Below, in pieces: positions 24,093-32,917 of a stretch of 64,000 nt of DNA. This DNA is from Lysobacter gummosus (lineage in GTDB: Bacteria > Pseudomonadota > Gammaproteobacteria > Xanthomonadales > Xanthomonadaceae), in assembly GCF_001442805.1 (NCBI RefSeq), contig NZ_CP011131.1, forward strand, positions 2,108,001-2,172,000, in the 5' to 3' direction. Position 1 is the stretch's first letter, and every line of letters begins with the position of its first letter. The notes under the pieces are model-generated. The model worked only from the letters and a program-made list of their open reading frames with translations. It did not search any database and was not told the origin of the DNA. The position numbers and the translations under genes are program-made.

Positions 24093-27000
24093 ATGGCCAC
24101 CAGTTATTTCTTGGCTGATACGAATAGTTTGATTTATGCCTATCGTGCGGGTGGCCCTCAACTGCTCGATACATACCGAAAGGTTGCGCGAGCGGAGGGG
24201 CATGAGTTCGCTATCACCAAAACTATCGAGACCGAGATTGAGGATGGTCCCCTTAAGCAAGAACTTAGTCAGTACATTGCTGACCGGAAAATTAAGGTCC
24301 TCGATGCTGCCGAGACTCAGCAGAAAGTACGATCCGATCCCGAAAAATTCTCCAAGAACGCAGGCGAGCGCTCCCTGCTCGAAATCGCCACCCGCGAGCA
24401 CGCGGAAGGCCGCAGCGTCATCATCTGGTCGGACGACAAGCTCTTCGCTTCGCCGCAGATACAGCGTCAGTTGCAGCGGGAGTTGCCTGGCCTGCGAACG
24501 ACGACCACGGCCGAATTGATCGACCGGACATTTCGCGATGGCACCATCTCCGAAGCCGAGTATCAACAGCATGTCGTGGGCTATCGCAAACTGAGCGATT
24601 TTCAGGACAGCCCCCGCCTGAACTCATTCGATCCCGCCTTGTCAGCTGCATCGGTCGATCTTGATCAGGCCGACGAGGCCTTGCGCGGCCCAAAAGGGCA
24701 AAGCGGCTCCATCTCCAAGGACTTGCTCGTCGGCGAGCGCCCCATCCATACACTGGCCCGCTCAGGAGGCCTGCTGGCCACAGGTGTCGATCTGACTCTC
24801 AGCGCCCAGCGTTCGGCCGAGCTGCTTGAGCAAGGCAATCTGCGAGCCGCTCAGTCCGAATCGAGTCGCACGATCGCGCGCAATGCCGGCGCATGGATAG
24901 GCGGCACTACCGCCGCTTATGTGGTGGGCTCCTCGGGCTATGTTCCCGTCGCGCTGATCGTGGCCGACGCCGCGCTGCTGGCCAAGGCCGCGGATAAAGC
25001 CGTCGATCTGGTGGAGGACTACCAGATCCATCACCAAGCCGACAAAAATGGCGTCGTCTGGACGTTTGCCGACGGCAACTGGGTCCGGCCGGCTGCGCTC
25101 GACAGGACGCCGGATGGCATAAGCAATCCGGTAACTGGAGTCGTCGGCGCAAATTATGAGAAGGCGCGCGAACTGGGTTACCGCGCGACCAATGAAGCTG
25201 TCGAACTCGCATTGGGCAAGATGCCGCCGCCCCAGGATCCGTTCAACCTGCCCGCGCGGGAAAGCGATCGGATGGGGCTGGACAACAACCACTGGCGGCG
25301 AGATCCGGCTACGGAACAATGGGTGCGTTCGGTCAAGGTCGCCGAGACGGGAGCCAACGATCGCGGCGTCTACGAACAGCAAATCGCCTCCCCGCAGCGA
25401 GCCGACGAACTCAGTCGCGAATCGCTCGGACGAATTCAGACCAACATCGCCACCGGGCGAGAAGCGGTCGCGATGGTCTACCAGGAAAACTACGCCGCGC
25501 AGCGATGGCGCGATTTCGACGGTATTCCTGCCGCCGTGGCCGCGGCCACGCCGCGGCCCGATACGTTGATGGCGTCGGACAAGAACCTCTACCAGCGCAG
25601 CGACGCCGGAGTGTGGTCGAGCGGCGGCAAGGTGGCGCAGGGCAGTCTGGAACTGGAACTGGAGTTGACCCGGGCGGCGCGTCAGCCATCGCTTGAGCAA
25701 CACAGCCAGCGCCTCGCCAGCCTGGAGGCGCGGCCTGCGCCCACTGCCGAACAGAACCAGCAGAACGAATTGCTGCATCGCTACCGCGTCGCCGGCGTCG
25801 AACTCGATCCCGATTGGCAGCAGGCGATCGTTCTGGCGACCCGGCGCACGCGCGACGAACATGGACTCGCGGGGCCGGGGTCCATGCAGTTGCAGAACAA
25901 GACCGGCGGCAAGACGGCAGCCGACAATGCCGTCGCGGCCGATAGTCCCGTAGCGCACTATCAGCGTGGCCTGGACGGGGTGGAACGTATCGCTGCGGTC
26001 ACCAGCACGCAGGACATCGAGCAGGCGCTCAAAGAAGTGCGGGCGAGCCGGCAGGAGTCCGCGCCGCTGCCCGACTCGCCGGAAATGCGGATTACAGCGC
26101 AATCGCCTCAGGAGCGCGAGGCCTATCGACAAGCCTTGCGCGAAGCCAATCGCCAAGGCGTGTCTGTCCAGGAGGCGCAAACGCTTGCGACCCTGGCGGC
26201 CGTCGAAGTGCGCGCTCCGCGTGTCGACGGAGCGCACAGGCGGATCGAAGTCGAATCAACGGTCGAGCGAGAACGCGAACGCGATGTCGCGGCGCAGGCG
26301 CCGGTTTCTGCCGGGGCCGACATGCCTGCCGTGCCCGTGCTTCAAGCGGCAGCCGTTGCGCCTGAACTGGAAGGGCGCGCTCAAGGGCAAGAGCGGGAGA
26401 CGATCACGCCTTCTGCTCAGTCTGCGCAGCCTGCGATACCCCAATCGTTTGCCGTGGCTGACGCGCCATCGGCGGCCGTGCAAGCAGCGGCGGTCCCGGC
26501 TTTTCCGTCGGCTACACCGCAGACGCCCCAATCGCAGTCGCCTGCGCAAACGCCGGATGCCGTGGCGCAGTCCGTGCCGTCTGCCGATGCGCCGATGCCG
26601 CAGCCGTCGAAAGCAAATGAGCGGACTATCGCGTCGGAGGTATCGATCACGCCGGATGCCGCCACGGCCGGGCCCGTCCCGCTTGCCGGGGCCGGGGCCG
26701 GGGCCGGGTTAGGCGTGCCGGAAGGTCTGCGCCTTGGGGATCGTGGCGACGACGTGGAATTCTTGCAGTTCCGCTTGCAACGGGCCGGTGCTCGCGGCCC
26801 GGACGGGCGACCGGTGACGCAGGATGGCTATTACGGGGTGGAAACCGAATACGCGGTGAGGCAGTTTCAGCAGGCGCAAGACCTTCCTGTCACGGGCGTG
26901 GCCGACCAGGCCGTGGACATGGCGCTGGTGCAGGCTCAGCGGCCCGGTGTTGGATCGCCAAAGCCGCCGCAGCCAGTGATGCCCGCGCAAGCTGTCGCAG

Positions 27001-27722
27001 AACTGACCGTCGAGCGCTCCTATCCCGAGATTTCGCCGGCACGGGCGCAATTCGCTAACGAGGCGCCGCCACTGAGTGTGGCGCCGCATGAAGCGCGGAT
27101 TGCGGCGGCGCAGACACTGGCCGGTTCGTCTCGAGGGGCGTCGCAATCGGCGGCGGAAACGCGGGCGCAAATGGAAGATGCGGCGCATTCCATCAATGCG
27201 CCACCCAGCGCGGGCAGCCCGGGCGGCAAAACGCAGCGACAGGAGCCCGGGCGCGATGACGCGCAGGCTATTGCTGCACAACCTCATGGGCCATCGCAGG
27301 CCTTTGCGTCCGATCATCGTGACTACGCGTTGTTCGCCGCAATCCAGGCGCGATTGCCGAAGGACACGCAGGACGACAAGACCGCCGAATTGATGCACGC
27401 CGCCAAATTGGGCGGTGTCGATCGCGTGGACAAATTCAAGGACGTGGTGGTCGTCGGCGATCGCGCCTTCGCTTACGGACATGTCCCCGGCTTCTACGGC
27501 AACGTATCGCTCACAGCGTCGGCGCCGGAATTGGAAGACACGCTGAAGCGCACGCAGGCCTTCGATCAGAAACAGGCGCTGGAGCTGGAGCAATTTCAGC
27601 GGCAGCAGGAAGAACTGAATCGCAACCACACCGATCCAGTGATGAGGTTAGGCGCACAGACCCTTCAACCCGCGATGTCCGACGGGCCGAGCGCTGGCGG
27701 GGGCGGCGGTGACGGAGGTTGA
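24093..27722 (+). CDS. Giant PIN-domain/XVIPCD protein, probable type IV secreted nuclease effector
   Basis: A 1209-residue protein with AAGGAGG before its ATG. Residues 1-145 read as a PIN-type RNase domain: YFLADTNSLIYAY gives Asp9 and Asn11, TKTIETEIED gives Glu46/48, NAGERSLLEIATREH gives Glu92 and VIIWSDDKLF gives Asp114/115, the expected acidic quartet. A hydrophobic helical patch follows (about 268-305), then regions common in long X-T4SS effectors (about 305-620). An Ala/Gln/Pro-rich linker (about 740-870) has four GCCGGG hexamers. A peptidoglycan_binding_1 domain covers about 872-945 (LRLGDRGDDVEFLQFRLQ, DGYYGVETEYAVRQFQQ). The XVIPCD is at about 1073-1190 (DYALFAAIQARLPKDTQDDK, LGGVDRVDKFKDVVVVGDRA, FDQKQALELEQFQRQQEELN). 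The layout predicts delivery into rival cells and RNA cleavage there. Confidence 0.82.
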   Translation: MATSYFLADTNSLIYAYRAGGPQLLDTYRKVARAEGHEFAITKTIETEIEDGPLKQELSQYIADRKIKVLDAAETQQKVRSDPEKFSKNAGERSLLEIATREHAEGRSVIIWSDDKLFASPQIQRQLQRELPGLRTTTTAELIDRTFRDGTISEAEYQQHVVGYRKLSDFQDSPRLNSFDPALSAASVDLDQADEALRGPKGQSGSISKDLLVGERPIHTLARSGGLLATGVDLTLSAQRSAELLEQGNLRAAQSESSRTIARNAGAWIGGTTAAYVVGSSGYVPVALIVADAALLAKAADKAVDLVEDYQIHHQADKNGVVWTFADGNWVRPAALDRTPDGISNPVTGVVGANYEKARELGYRATNEAVELALGKMPPPQDPFNLPARESDRMGLDNNHWRRDPATEQWVRSVKVAETGANDRGVYEQQIASPQRADELSRESLGRIQTNIATGREAVAMVYQENYAAQRWRDFDGIPAAVAAATPRPDTLMASDKNLYQRSDAGVWSSGGKVAQGSLELELELTRAARQPSLEQHSQRLASLEARPAPTAEQNQQNELLHRYRVAGVELDPDWQQAIVLATRRTRDEHGLAGPGSMQLQNKTGGKTAADNAVAADSPVAHYQRGLDGVERIAAVTSTQDIEQALKEVRASRQESAPLPDSPEMRITAQSPQEREAYRQALREANRQGVSVQEAQTLATLAAVEVRAPRVDGAHRRIEVESTVERERERDVAAQAPVSAGADMPAVPVLQAAAVAPELEGRAQGQERETITPSAQSAQPAIPQSFAVADAPSAAVQAAAVPAFPSATPQTPQSQSPAQTPDAVAQSVPSADAPMPQPSKANERTIASEVSITPDAATAGPVPLAGAGAGAGLGVPEGLRLGDRGDDVEFLQFRLQRAGARGPDGRPVTQDGYYGVETEYAVRQFQQAQDLPVTGVADQAVDMALVQAQRPGVGSPKPPQPVMPAQAVAELTVERSYPEISPARAQFANEAPPLSVAPHEARIAAAQTLAGSSRGASQSAAETRAQMEDAAHSINAPPSAGSPGGKTQRQEPGRDDAQAIAAQPHGPSQAFASDHRDYALFAAIQARLPKDTQDDKTAELMHAAKLGGVDRVDKFKDVVVVGDRAFAYGHVPGFYGNVSLTASAPELEDTLKRTQAFDQKQALELEQFQRQQEELNRNHTDPVMRLGAQTLQPAMSDGPSAGGGGGDGG

Positions 27723-28115
27723 CGTGCGCGTGGGGACAATCCTTGCCGGCATGTACGGCCCGAACGGCTGAAGGCATGAGAGAGGGGCTCAGGTTCCCGT
27801 CCCTTGCATGCCCGAGCTTTGATCTGAATCAATTCGCGACAGTGGCACGCCGCAAAGACGGCGCAAGAGACGAGGAAGCTGGGGCGGCGGGCGAAATGTG
27901 GACAGGCAGCGGCGCGTGGGTGGCGCCTGCGCCGACCACCGCCATCCCCGGCCGGTCCACAGGCCATCGTCCACGCTGCCGGCCGGAAGCTGGACGCTTG
28001 CAGTCCAGTTGGTCACGCAGTTCGCCGGCTTATCGCGGGACACTGCCGGAACGGCGGAAGGCCGATTTCGCGCAAGCAAGATTGTTCCGATATGGACAGT
28101 CTTGAGCAGGCACAG
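27723..28115. other. Intergenic region after the effector, no supported gene
   Basis: About 390 bp up to the tRNA terminator. A 128-codon frame crosses it from a TTG, but it has no ribosome site and no recognisable features. No terminator for the effector and no direct repeat of the tRNA 3' end were seen. Confidence 0.4.
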
Positions 28116-28161
28116 CAAAAAGGCCCCGAAGTCCCGCGTATCCGCGGCTTTCGGAGCCTTT
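28116..28161 (-). terminator. Rho-independent terminator of tRNA-Pro
   Basis: Read leftwards from the tRNA, a long stem (GGCTCCGAAAGCCGCG pairing with CGCGGGACTTCGGGGCC, one or two mismatches) ends in TTTTT. It starts 13 bp after the encoded CCA end. Confidence 0.8.
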
Positions 28162-28174
28162 GCTGTTCAACGAT

Positions 28175-28251
<77 letters not shown>

Positions 28252-28496
28252 ACTTCGTGAGCCGCAAATTCTAACGATACCCACGGGGCCGGCGCAAGGG
28301 GGCGGTGCGAAGAAAATCGCCGCGACGCCCCCATAGCCCGCTGCGACGGTGTTTTTGCCTCGATGCCGGCCGCGGCGCGAGCCACGGACGGGGGCGGACG
28401 TTAGACTATCGGCGGCGCTCAATCCGCCGGCGCCAGCGCTCGCGGCGCCGCCGGCGACGCCCCGGCCCGCAATCGACGTACGTATTGGAGTTTCGC

Positions 28497-29885
28497 TTGA
28501 TCAAGCCTCGCACCCCGCCCGGGGTCATGGAGCTGTTGCCCCGTGACCAGATCGCGTTTCAGCGCATGCTCGACACGATCCGGCGCAATTTCGAGCGTTT
28601 CGGCTTCCTGCCCGTGGAAACGCCGGTCATGGAACTGACCGAGATGCTGCTGACCAAATCCGGCGGCGAGACCGAGCGGCAGGTGTATTTCGTCGAATCC
28701 ACCGGCTCGCGCGAGAAGAACGCGCAGGCCGGCGGCGCGGCGCTGCCGGAACTGGCGCTGCGCTTCGACCTGACCGTGCCGCTGGCGCGCTATGTGGCCG
28801 AGCACGAGCATCACCTCGCATTCCCGTTCCGCCGCTACCAGATGCAGCGCGTCTATCGCGGCGAGCGCCAGCAGGCCGGGCGTTATCGCGAGTTCTACCA
28901 GTGCGACATCGACGTGATCGGCAAGGACTCGCTGAGCGTTCGCTACGACGCCGAGCTGCCGGCGGCGATCTATGCGGTGTTCTCCGAGCTCGACATCGGC
29001 GCCTTCACCATCCAGCTCAACAACCGCAAGCTGCTGCGCGGCTTCTTCCAGGCCCAGGGCGTGGAAGACGGCGAACTGCAGGCGCTGGTGCTGCGCGAGG
29101 TCGATAAGCTCGACAAGCGCGGCGTCGAGTACGTGCGCGACACCCTCACCGGCGCGGACTTCGGCCTGTCGGCGGACGCGGTCGCCACCATCCTGAGCTT
29201 CGTGGAAACGCGTTCGACCTCGCACGCCGACGCCCTGGCCAAGCTGGCGGCCCTGGGCGAAGGCAACGACGCGCTGCGCGAAGGCGTGGCCGAACTGCGC
29301 GAAGTGCTGGAGCTGATCCGCGCGCTGGGCGTGCCGGAGCAGAACTACGCGCTGAATTTCTCGATCGCGCGCGGCCTGGACTACTACACCGGCACCGTCT
29401 ACGAAACCACCCTCAACGATTTTCCGGGGCTGGGGTCGATCTGTTCCGGCGGGCGTTACGAGAATCTGGCCAGCAACTACACCAAGTCCAAGCTGCCGGG
29501 CGTGGGCATCTCGATCGGCCTGACCCGACTGTTCTATCAATTGCAGAAGGCCGGCATCGTCAGCACCGCCGACAGCAGCGTGCAGGTGTTGGTCACGCAG
29601 ATGGACGACGCGCTGCTGCCGCACTGCCTGGCCTTGGCCAACGAGTTGCGCCACGGCGGCCTCAACACCGAAGTGGTGATGGAAGCCTCCAGGCTCACCT
29701 CGCAATTCCGCTACGCCGACCGCGCCGGCATCCGCTTCGTGGTCGTGCTGGGCGAGGACGAGATCGCCAAGGGCACCGCGACGGTCAAGGATCTGCGACG
29801 CGAAGACCAGTTCGAAGTGCCGCGCGCCGAGTTGGCGCGCACGCTGCGGGTCGAGCTGGAACAATCGCGGGTCATGAAGAAATAG
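28497..29885 (+). CDS. hisS: Histidyl-tRNA synthetase
   Basis: A 462-residue class II aminoacyl-tRNA synthetase. The start is TTG at 28497: GGAG lies six bases upstream and the protein then begins [14 protein letters not shown], as xanthomonad HisRS does; the later ATG would remove conserved residues. Motif 2 is [25 protein letters not shown]. The histidine-A motifs appear as [11 protein letters not shown] and [11 protein letters not shown], and motif 3 as [14 protein letters not shown]-terminal anticodon-binding domain ([20 protein letters not shown]) follows. It is a single-gene unit beside tRNA-Pro. The rare start codon probably limits translation. Confidence 0.96.
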   Translation: MIKPRTPPGVMELLPRDQIAFQRMLDTIRRNFERFGFLPVETPVMELTEMLLTKSGGETERQVYFVESTGSREKNAQAGGAALPELALRFDLTVPLARYVAEHEHHLAFPFRRYQMQRVYRGERQQAGRYREFYQCDIDVIGKDSLSVRYDAELPAAIYAVFSELDIGAFTIQLNNRKLLRGFFQAQGVEDGELQALVLREVDKLDKRGVEYVRDTLTGADFGLSADAVATILSFVETRSTSHADALAKLAALGEGNDALREGVAELREVLELIRALGVPEQNYALNFSIARGLDYYTGTVYETTLNDFPGLGSICSGGRYENLASNYTKSKLPGVGISIGLTRLFYQLQKAGIVSTADSSVQVLVTQMDDALLPHCLALANELRHGGLNTEVVMEASRLTSQFRYADRAGIRFVVVLGEDEIAKGTATVKDLRREDQFEVPRAELARTLRVELEQSRVMKK

Positions 29886-30215
29886 GCATGCGGGGAACCG
29901 GCATGCGCCAGTCGGCCGGATGCGCGGGCCGTGCCGTCGTCGCGGATCGCACGATCCGGGCGCCGGCCGTTCGCAAGTCCGGTCATCGGAGCCACGCACG
30001 CGCAGGCGCGCGCGGCTCCCGTCACCTGGCTCGCCTTGCGCCGGATCGCGATCCGGCATCGGGGCGGGCCGATTCCACGCCGCGGCGAGCACCTGCCGCC
30101 GCGGTTCCCAATGTTGCATTGACGCACCGACTCCCGAGTACGCTCGGCCGGGTTTAACCGTTCGCGGTCAGATCCGCCGTTCAGATGATCGCCAGGGTGC
30201 GAGGCGAGGTTACAA
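29886..30215. other. Intergenic region between hisS and the ammonia-lyase gene
   Basis: A GC-rich 330-bp stretch. No gene, clear promoter or terminator is recognised; overlapping short frames lack support. Confidence 0.4.
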
Positions 30216-32114
30216 ATGAACAAGATCCAGCTCGACGGCCGTTCGCTGACGCGGTCGCAACTCGTCGCCGTGGCTTACGGCGCCCAGGTCGAACTAGCCG
30301 CGGCGCAGCTGCCGGCGGTGGCGCGCGCGGCGGATTTCCTCGCCGAGCAAGTGCGCCGCGAGGAACCCATCTACGGCGTTTCCACCGGCTTCGGCAGTAA
30401 CGCCGACCGCCTGCTCGGTTCGCATCATCTGCGCGATCAGCTGCCGGGCGCGAAGCGCTCGCAGGAAACCCTGCACGAAGAACTGCAGCGCAATCTGATC
30501 GTCACCCACGCGGTCTGCGTCGGCGACGCGTTCGCTCCCGAGATCGTGCGCGCGATGCTGTGCATCCGCGTCAACACCTTGATGCGCGGCCACTCCGGCA
30601 TCCGCGTGGAGACCTTGCAGGCGCTGACGGCGATGCTCAACGCCGGCATCGTGCCGGTGGTGCCGCAGCTGGGTTCGGTCGGCGCCAGCGGCGATCTGGC
30701 GCCGTTGTCGCATCTGGCGATCGTGCTGCTCGGCGGCGGCGAAGCCTTCTTCGAAGGCGAGCGCATGCCCGGCGCGCAAGCGCTGGAACGCGCCGGCCTC
30801 AAGCCGGTCAAGCTGTCGTACAAGGAAGGCCTGGCGCTCAACAACGGCACCGCGCAGATGCTGGCGTGCGGCGTGCTCGCGCTGGCGCGGCTGGAAGACA
30901 TGCTCGACACCGCCGATCTGGCCGCGGCGATGACCATCGACGCCTTCGCCGGCCGCCTGGGCGCGTTCGCCGAGGAAGTGCATGCGCTGCGTCCGCATCC
31001 GGGCCAAGTGCAGGTCGCGGAGAATCTGCGCAAGCTGCTCGACGGTTCCACCCTGGCCGATATTCCGTATCACCTGGTGCCGCGTTTCCGTCCCTGGCTG
31101 CCGCAAAGCTGGGACACCGAGGCGGCGCAGCAGCTCAGCTTCGACATCGGCTGGGACTGGGTGCCGTTCGGCCAGCGCCACGGCCGCGAGAAGTTCTACA
31201 ACCGTTTCCGTCCGTTCCGCGGCGGCAAGAAGCATCAGCCGCAGGACAGCTATTCGCTGCGTTGCATCCCGCAGGTGCACGGCGCGGTGCGCGACGCGAT
31301 CGCGCAGGCCGCGCGGGTGCTGGAGATCGAACTCAACTCGCTGACCGACAACCCGATCGTGTTCCCGGACGCCAAGGCCGAGCACGTCGAGCAGCAGGTG
31401 ATCTCGGCCGGCCATTTCCACGGCATGCCGCTGGCGCTGGCGATGAGCTACGTCAAGGCCGCGATCCCGGTGTTGGCGAGCATCTCCGAGCGCCGCCTCA
31501 ACAAGCTGGTCGATCCGGCCACCAACGACGGCCTGCCGGGCTTCCTGATCGGCAATGAAGATGCGACCGAGTCGGGCCACATGATCGTGCAGTACACCGC
31601 CGCGGCGATCGTCAACGATCTGGCCAGCCGCGCGCATCCGGCCTCGGTCTATTCGATCCCGACCAGCGCCAATGCCGAAGACCACGTGTCGATGGGCGCC
31701 AACGAGGCGCGTCATGTGCTGGCGATGGCCGACGATCTGGGCAAGGTGTTGGCGCTGGAGCTGTACACCGCCGCACAGGCGCTGGATCTGCGTCGCGACA
31801 TGATCAATGCCGCGCGCGATCTGGCCGATCGTGCCGACGCCGCCACGTTGGCTGCGAAGGTGTTCGGCGGCCCGGCCGCCGATTCGGCCGAGCATGCCGG
31901 CTTCATCGCCGAGGTCGAGGGCCTGCGCGCCGAACTGTCGGCGGCGGCGGAGTTCCGTCCCGGCCGCGCGGTGGCGATCGCGCACGCGAAGCTGCGCGAA
32001 GCGATCGCGTTCCTGGATCACGATCGCGCGCTGGACGGCGAAGTGGCGACGGCGGTGCGGCTGGTGCGCGAAGGCACGGTGTTGTCGGCGGTACGTGCGG
32101 GCATGCGCGACTGA
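30216..32114 (+). CDS. Histidine/aromatic amino-acid ammonia-lyase, long form
   Basis: A 632-residue member of the HAL/PAL/TAL family, which deaminates an amino acid without external cofactor using an MIO group formed from Ala-Ser-Gly. The triad is Ala157-Ser158-Gly159 in GSVGASGDLAPLSH. Other family blocks are IYGVSTGFGSNADRLLG, HTGT-equivalent YKEGLALNNGTAQ, LTDNPIVF and GNEDATESGHMIVQYTAAAI. The substrate-selectivity pair reads Thr-His (LQRNLIVTHAV) where typical HutH has Ser-His, so histidine is likely but tyrosine is not excluded. It is about 120 residues longer than usual HutH, with an extra segment around 285-350 (WDTEAAQQLSFDIGWDWVPF, GREKFYNRFRPFRGGKKHQ). No hutU, hutI or hutG is adjacent. 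Confidence 0.85.
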   Translation: MNKIQLDGRSLTRSQLVAVAYGAQVELAAAQLPAVARAADFLAEQVRREEPIYGVSTGFGSNADRLLGSHHLRDQLPGAKRSQETLHEELQRNLIVTHAVCVGDAFAPEIVRAMLCIRVNTLMRGHSGIRVETLQALTAMLNAGIVPVVPQLGSVGASGDLAPLSHLAIVLLGGGEAFFEGERMPGAQALERAGLKPVKLSYKEGLALNNGTAQMLACGVLALARLEDMLDTADLAAAMTIDAFAGRLGAFAEEVHALRPHPGQVQVAENLRKLLDGSTLADIPYHLVPRFRPWLPQSWDTEAAQQLSFDIGWDWVPFGQRHGREKFYNRFRPFRGGKKHQPQDSYSLRCIPQVHGAVRDAIAQAARVLEIELNSLTDNPIVFPDAKAEHVEQQVISAGHFHGMPLALAMSYVKAAIPVLASISERRLNKLVDPATNDGLPGFLIGNEDATESGHMIVQYTAAAIVNDLASRAHPASVYSIPTSANAEDHVSMGANEARHVLAMADDLGKVLALELYTAAQALDLRRDMINAARDLADRADAATLAAKVFGGPAADSAEHAGFIAEVEGLRAELSAAAEFRPGRAVAIAHAKLREAIAFLDHDRALDGEVATAVRLVREGTVLSAVRAGMRD

Positions 32115-32137
32115 CGCAGCGGCGTGCAGTTGCCTGG

Positions 32138-32176
32138 CCCCTCTCCCGCTGGCGGGAGAGGGGTTGGGGTGAGGGG
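32138..32176. repeat. Palindromic repeat (CCCCTCTCCCGC family), copy 1
   Basis: A 12-bp perfect stem CCCCTCTCCCGC / GCGGGAGAGGGG with a 2-nt loop, followed by TTGGGGTGAGGG. It lies 23 bp after the ammonia-lyase stop and could also stop transcription. The second copy is at 46.46 kb. Confidence 0.85.
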
Positions 32177-32226
32177 CGTCCGGTTCGCGTTGACTATCAT
32201 CATGTTCGCCCCGCTTCGAGGCCGTC

Positions 32227-32784
32227 ATGAACACCATCCGCCACAACGATCGCGTATTCACGGTAGAAGCCCTGCTGGCGCCGGAAGAATGCGCGCAGTT
32301 GATCGAGCTCGCTGAGCAACACGGCTTCGAAGCCGCTGGCGTGCGCACGGCGGCCGACAGTCAGAAGTCGATGCCGCATGTGCGCAACAACGAACGTGTG
32401 GTGTTCGAATCGGCGGACTGGGTCGAACGGCTTTGGCAGCGTTTGCGCGCGGTGGACTTGCCCGAGCTCGACGGCCATCGCGCTGTTGGCCTGCCGCGCG
32501 CGCTGCGCTTCTACAAATATCACCCGGGCCAGCGGTTCCGCATGCACAAGGACGGGCCGTGGATCGAAGACGGGCTGAGCAGCCGCTTGACCTTCCTGGT
32601 CTATCTCAATGAAGGCTTCCTCGGCGGGGATACCGATTTCCGCCAGTTCCGCGTGGTTCCCCGGACCGGCGATGCCTTGTTGTTCGTGCACGACACCTGG
32701 CACGAAGGCGCGGCGGTAGAGGCCGGGATCAAGTACGCGCTGCGGTCGGACGTGATGTACGCGCCGTGTCGAAGTCTTTTGTAG
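32227..32784 (+). CDS. 2OG-Fe(II) oxygenase, prolyl-4-hydroxylase-like
   Basis: A 185-residue protein of the P4Hc type. The iron ligands are visible as HKD (FRMHKDGPW) and a distal His in HDTWHEG. The 2-oxoglutarate-binding basic residue is in KYALRSDVMY, and the double-stranded beta-helix core is RLTFLVYLNEGFLGGDTDF. Family members hydroxylate protein side chains or small molecules in the cytoplasm; the substrate here is unknown. It is a single gene flanked by palindromic repeats on both sides. Confidence 0.88.
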   Translation: MNTIRHNDRVFTVEALLAPEECAQLIELAEQHGFEAAGVRTAADSQKSMPHVRNNERVVFESADWVERLWQRLRAVDLPELDGHRAVGLPRALRFYKYHPGQRFRMHKDGPWIEDGLSSRLTFLVYLNEGFLGGDTDFRQFRVVPRTGDALLFVHDTWHEGAAVEAGIKYALRSDVMYAPCRSLL

Positions 32785-32893
32785 GAGGGGCTTCAGCCCC
32801 GATGCTCTTTTCTCGGATCGCCGGAATGATGCGCTTCAAGCAATGAAGCTTGGTGGCTATCTGAGCGAAAAGCATCGGGGCTGAAGCCCCTCC
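32784..32893. repeat. Paired palindromic repeat (GTAGGAGGGGCTTCAGCC family), copy 1
   Basis: Arms 32784-32806 and 32871-32893 are 23-bp perfect reverse complements around a 64-bp centre, and each arm contains GGGGCTTCAGCCCC. The type matches the GTAGGAG-headed repeats widespread in Xanthomonadaceae. It lies between convergent genes, so a role as a shared terminator is possible. Confidence 0.85.
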
Positions 32894-32917
32894 CGCATAA
32901 GGCCTCGTGCTTTCAGC

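Noticed and set aside
27719..28105. 128-codon frame after the giant effector
   Set aside because: It begins at TTG without a Shine-Dalgarno site, overlaps the effector stop, has no recognisable composition or motif and runs into the tRNA terminator.
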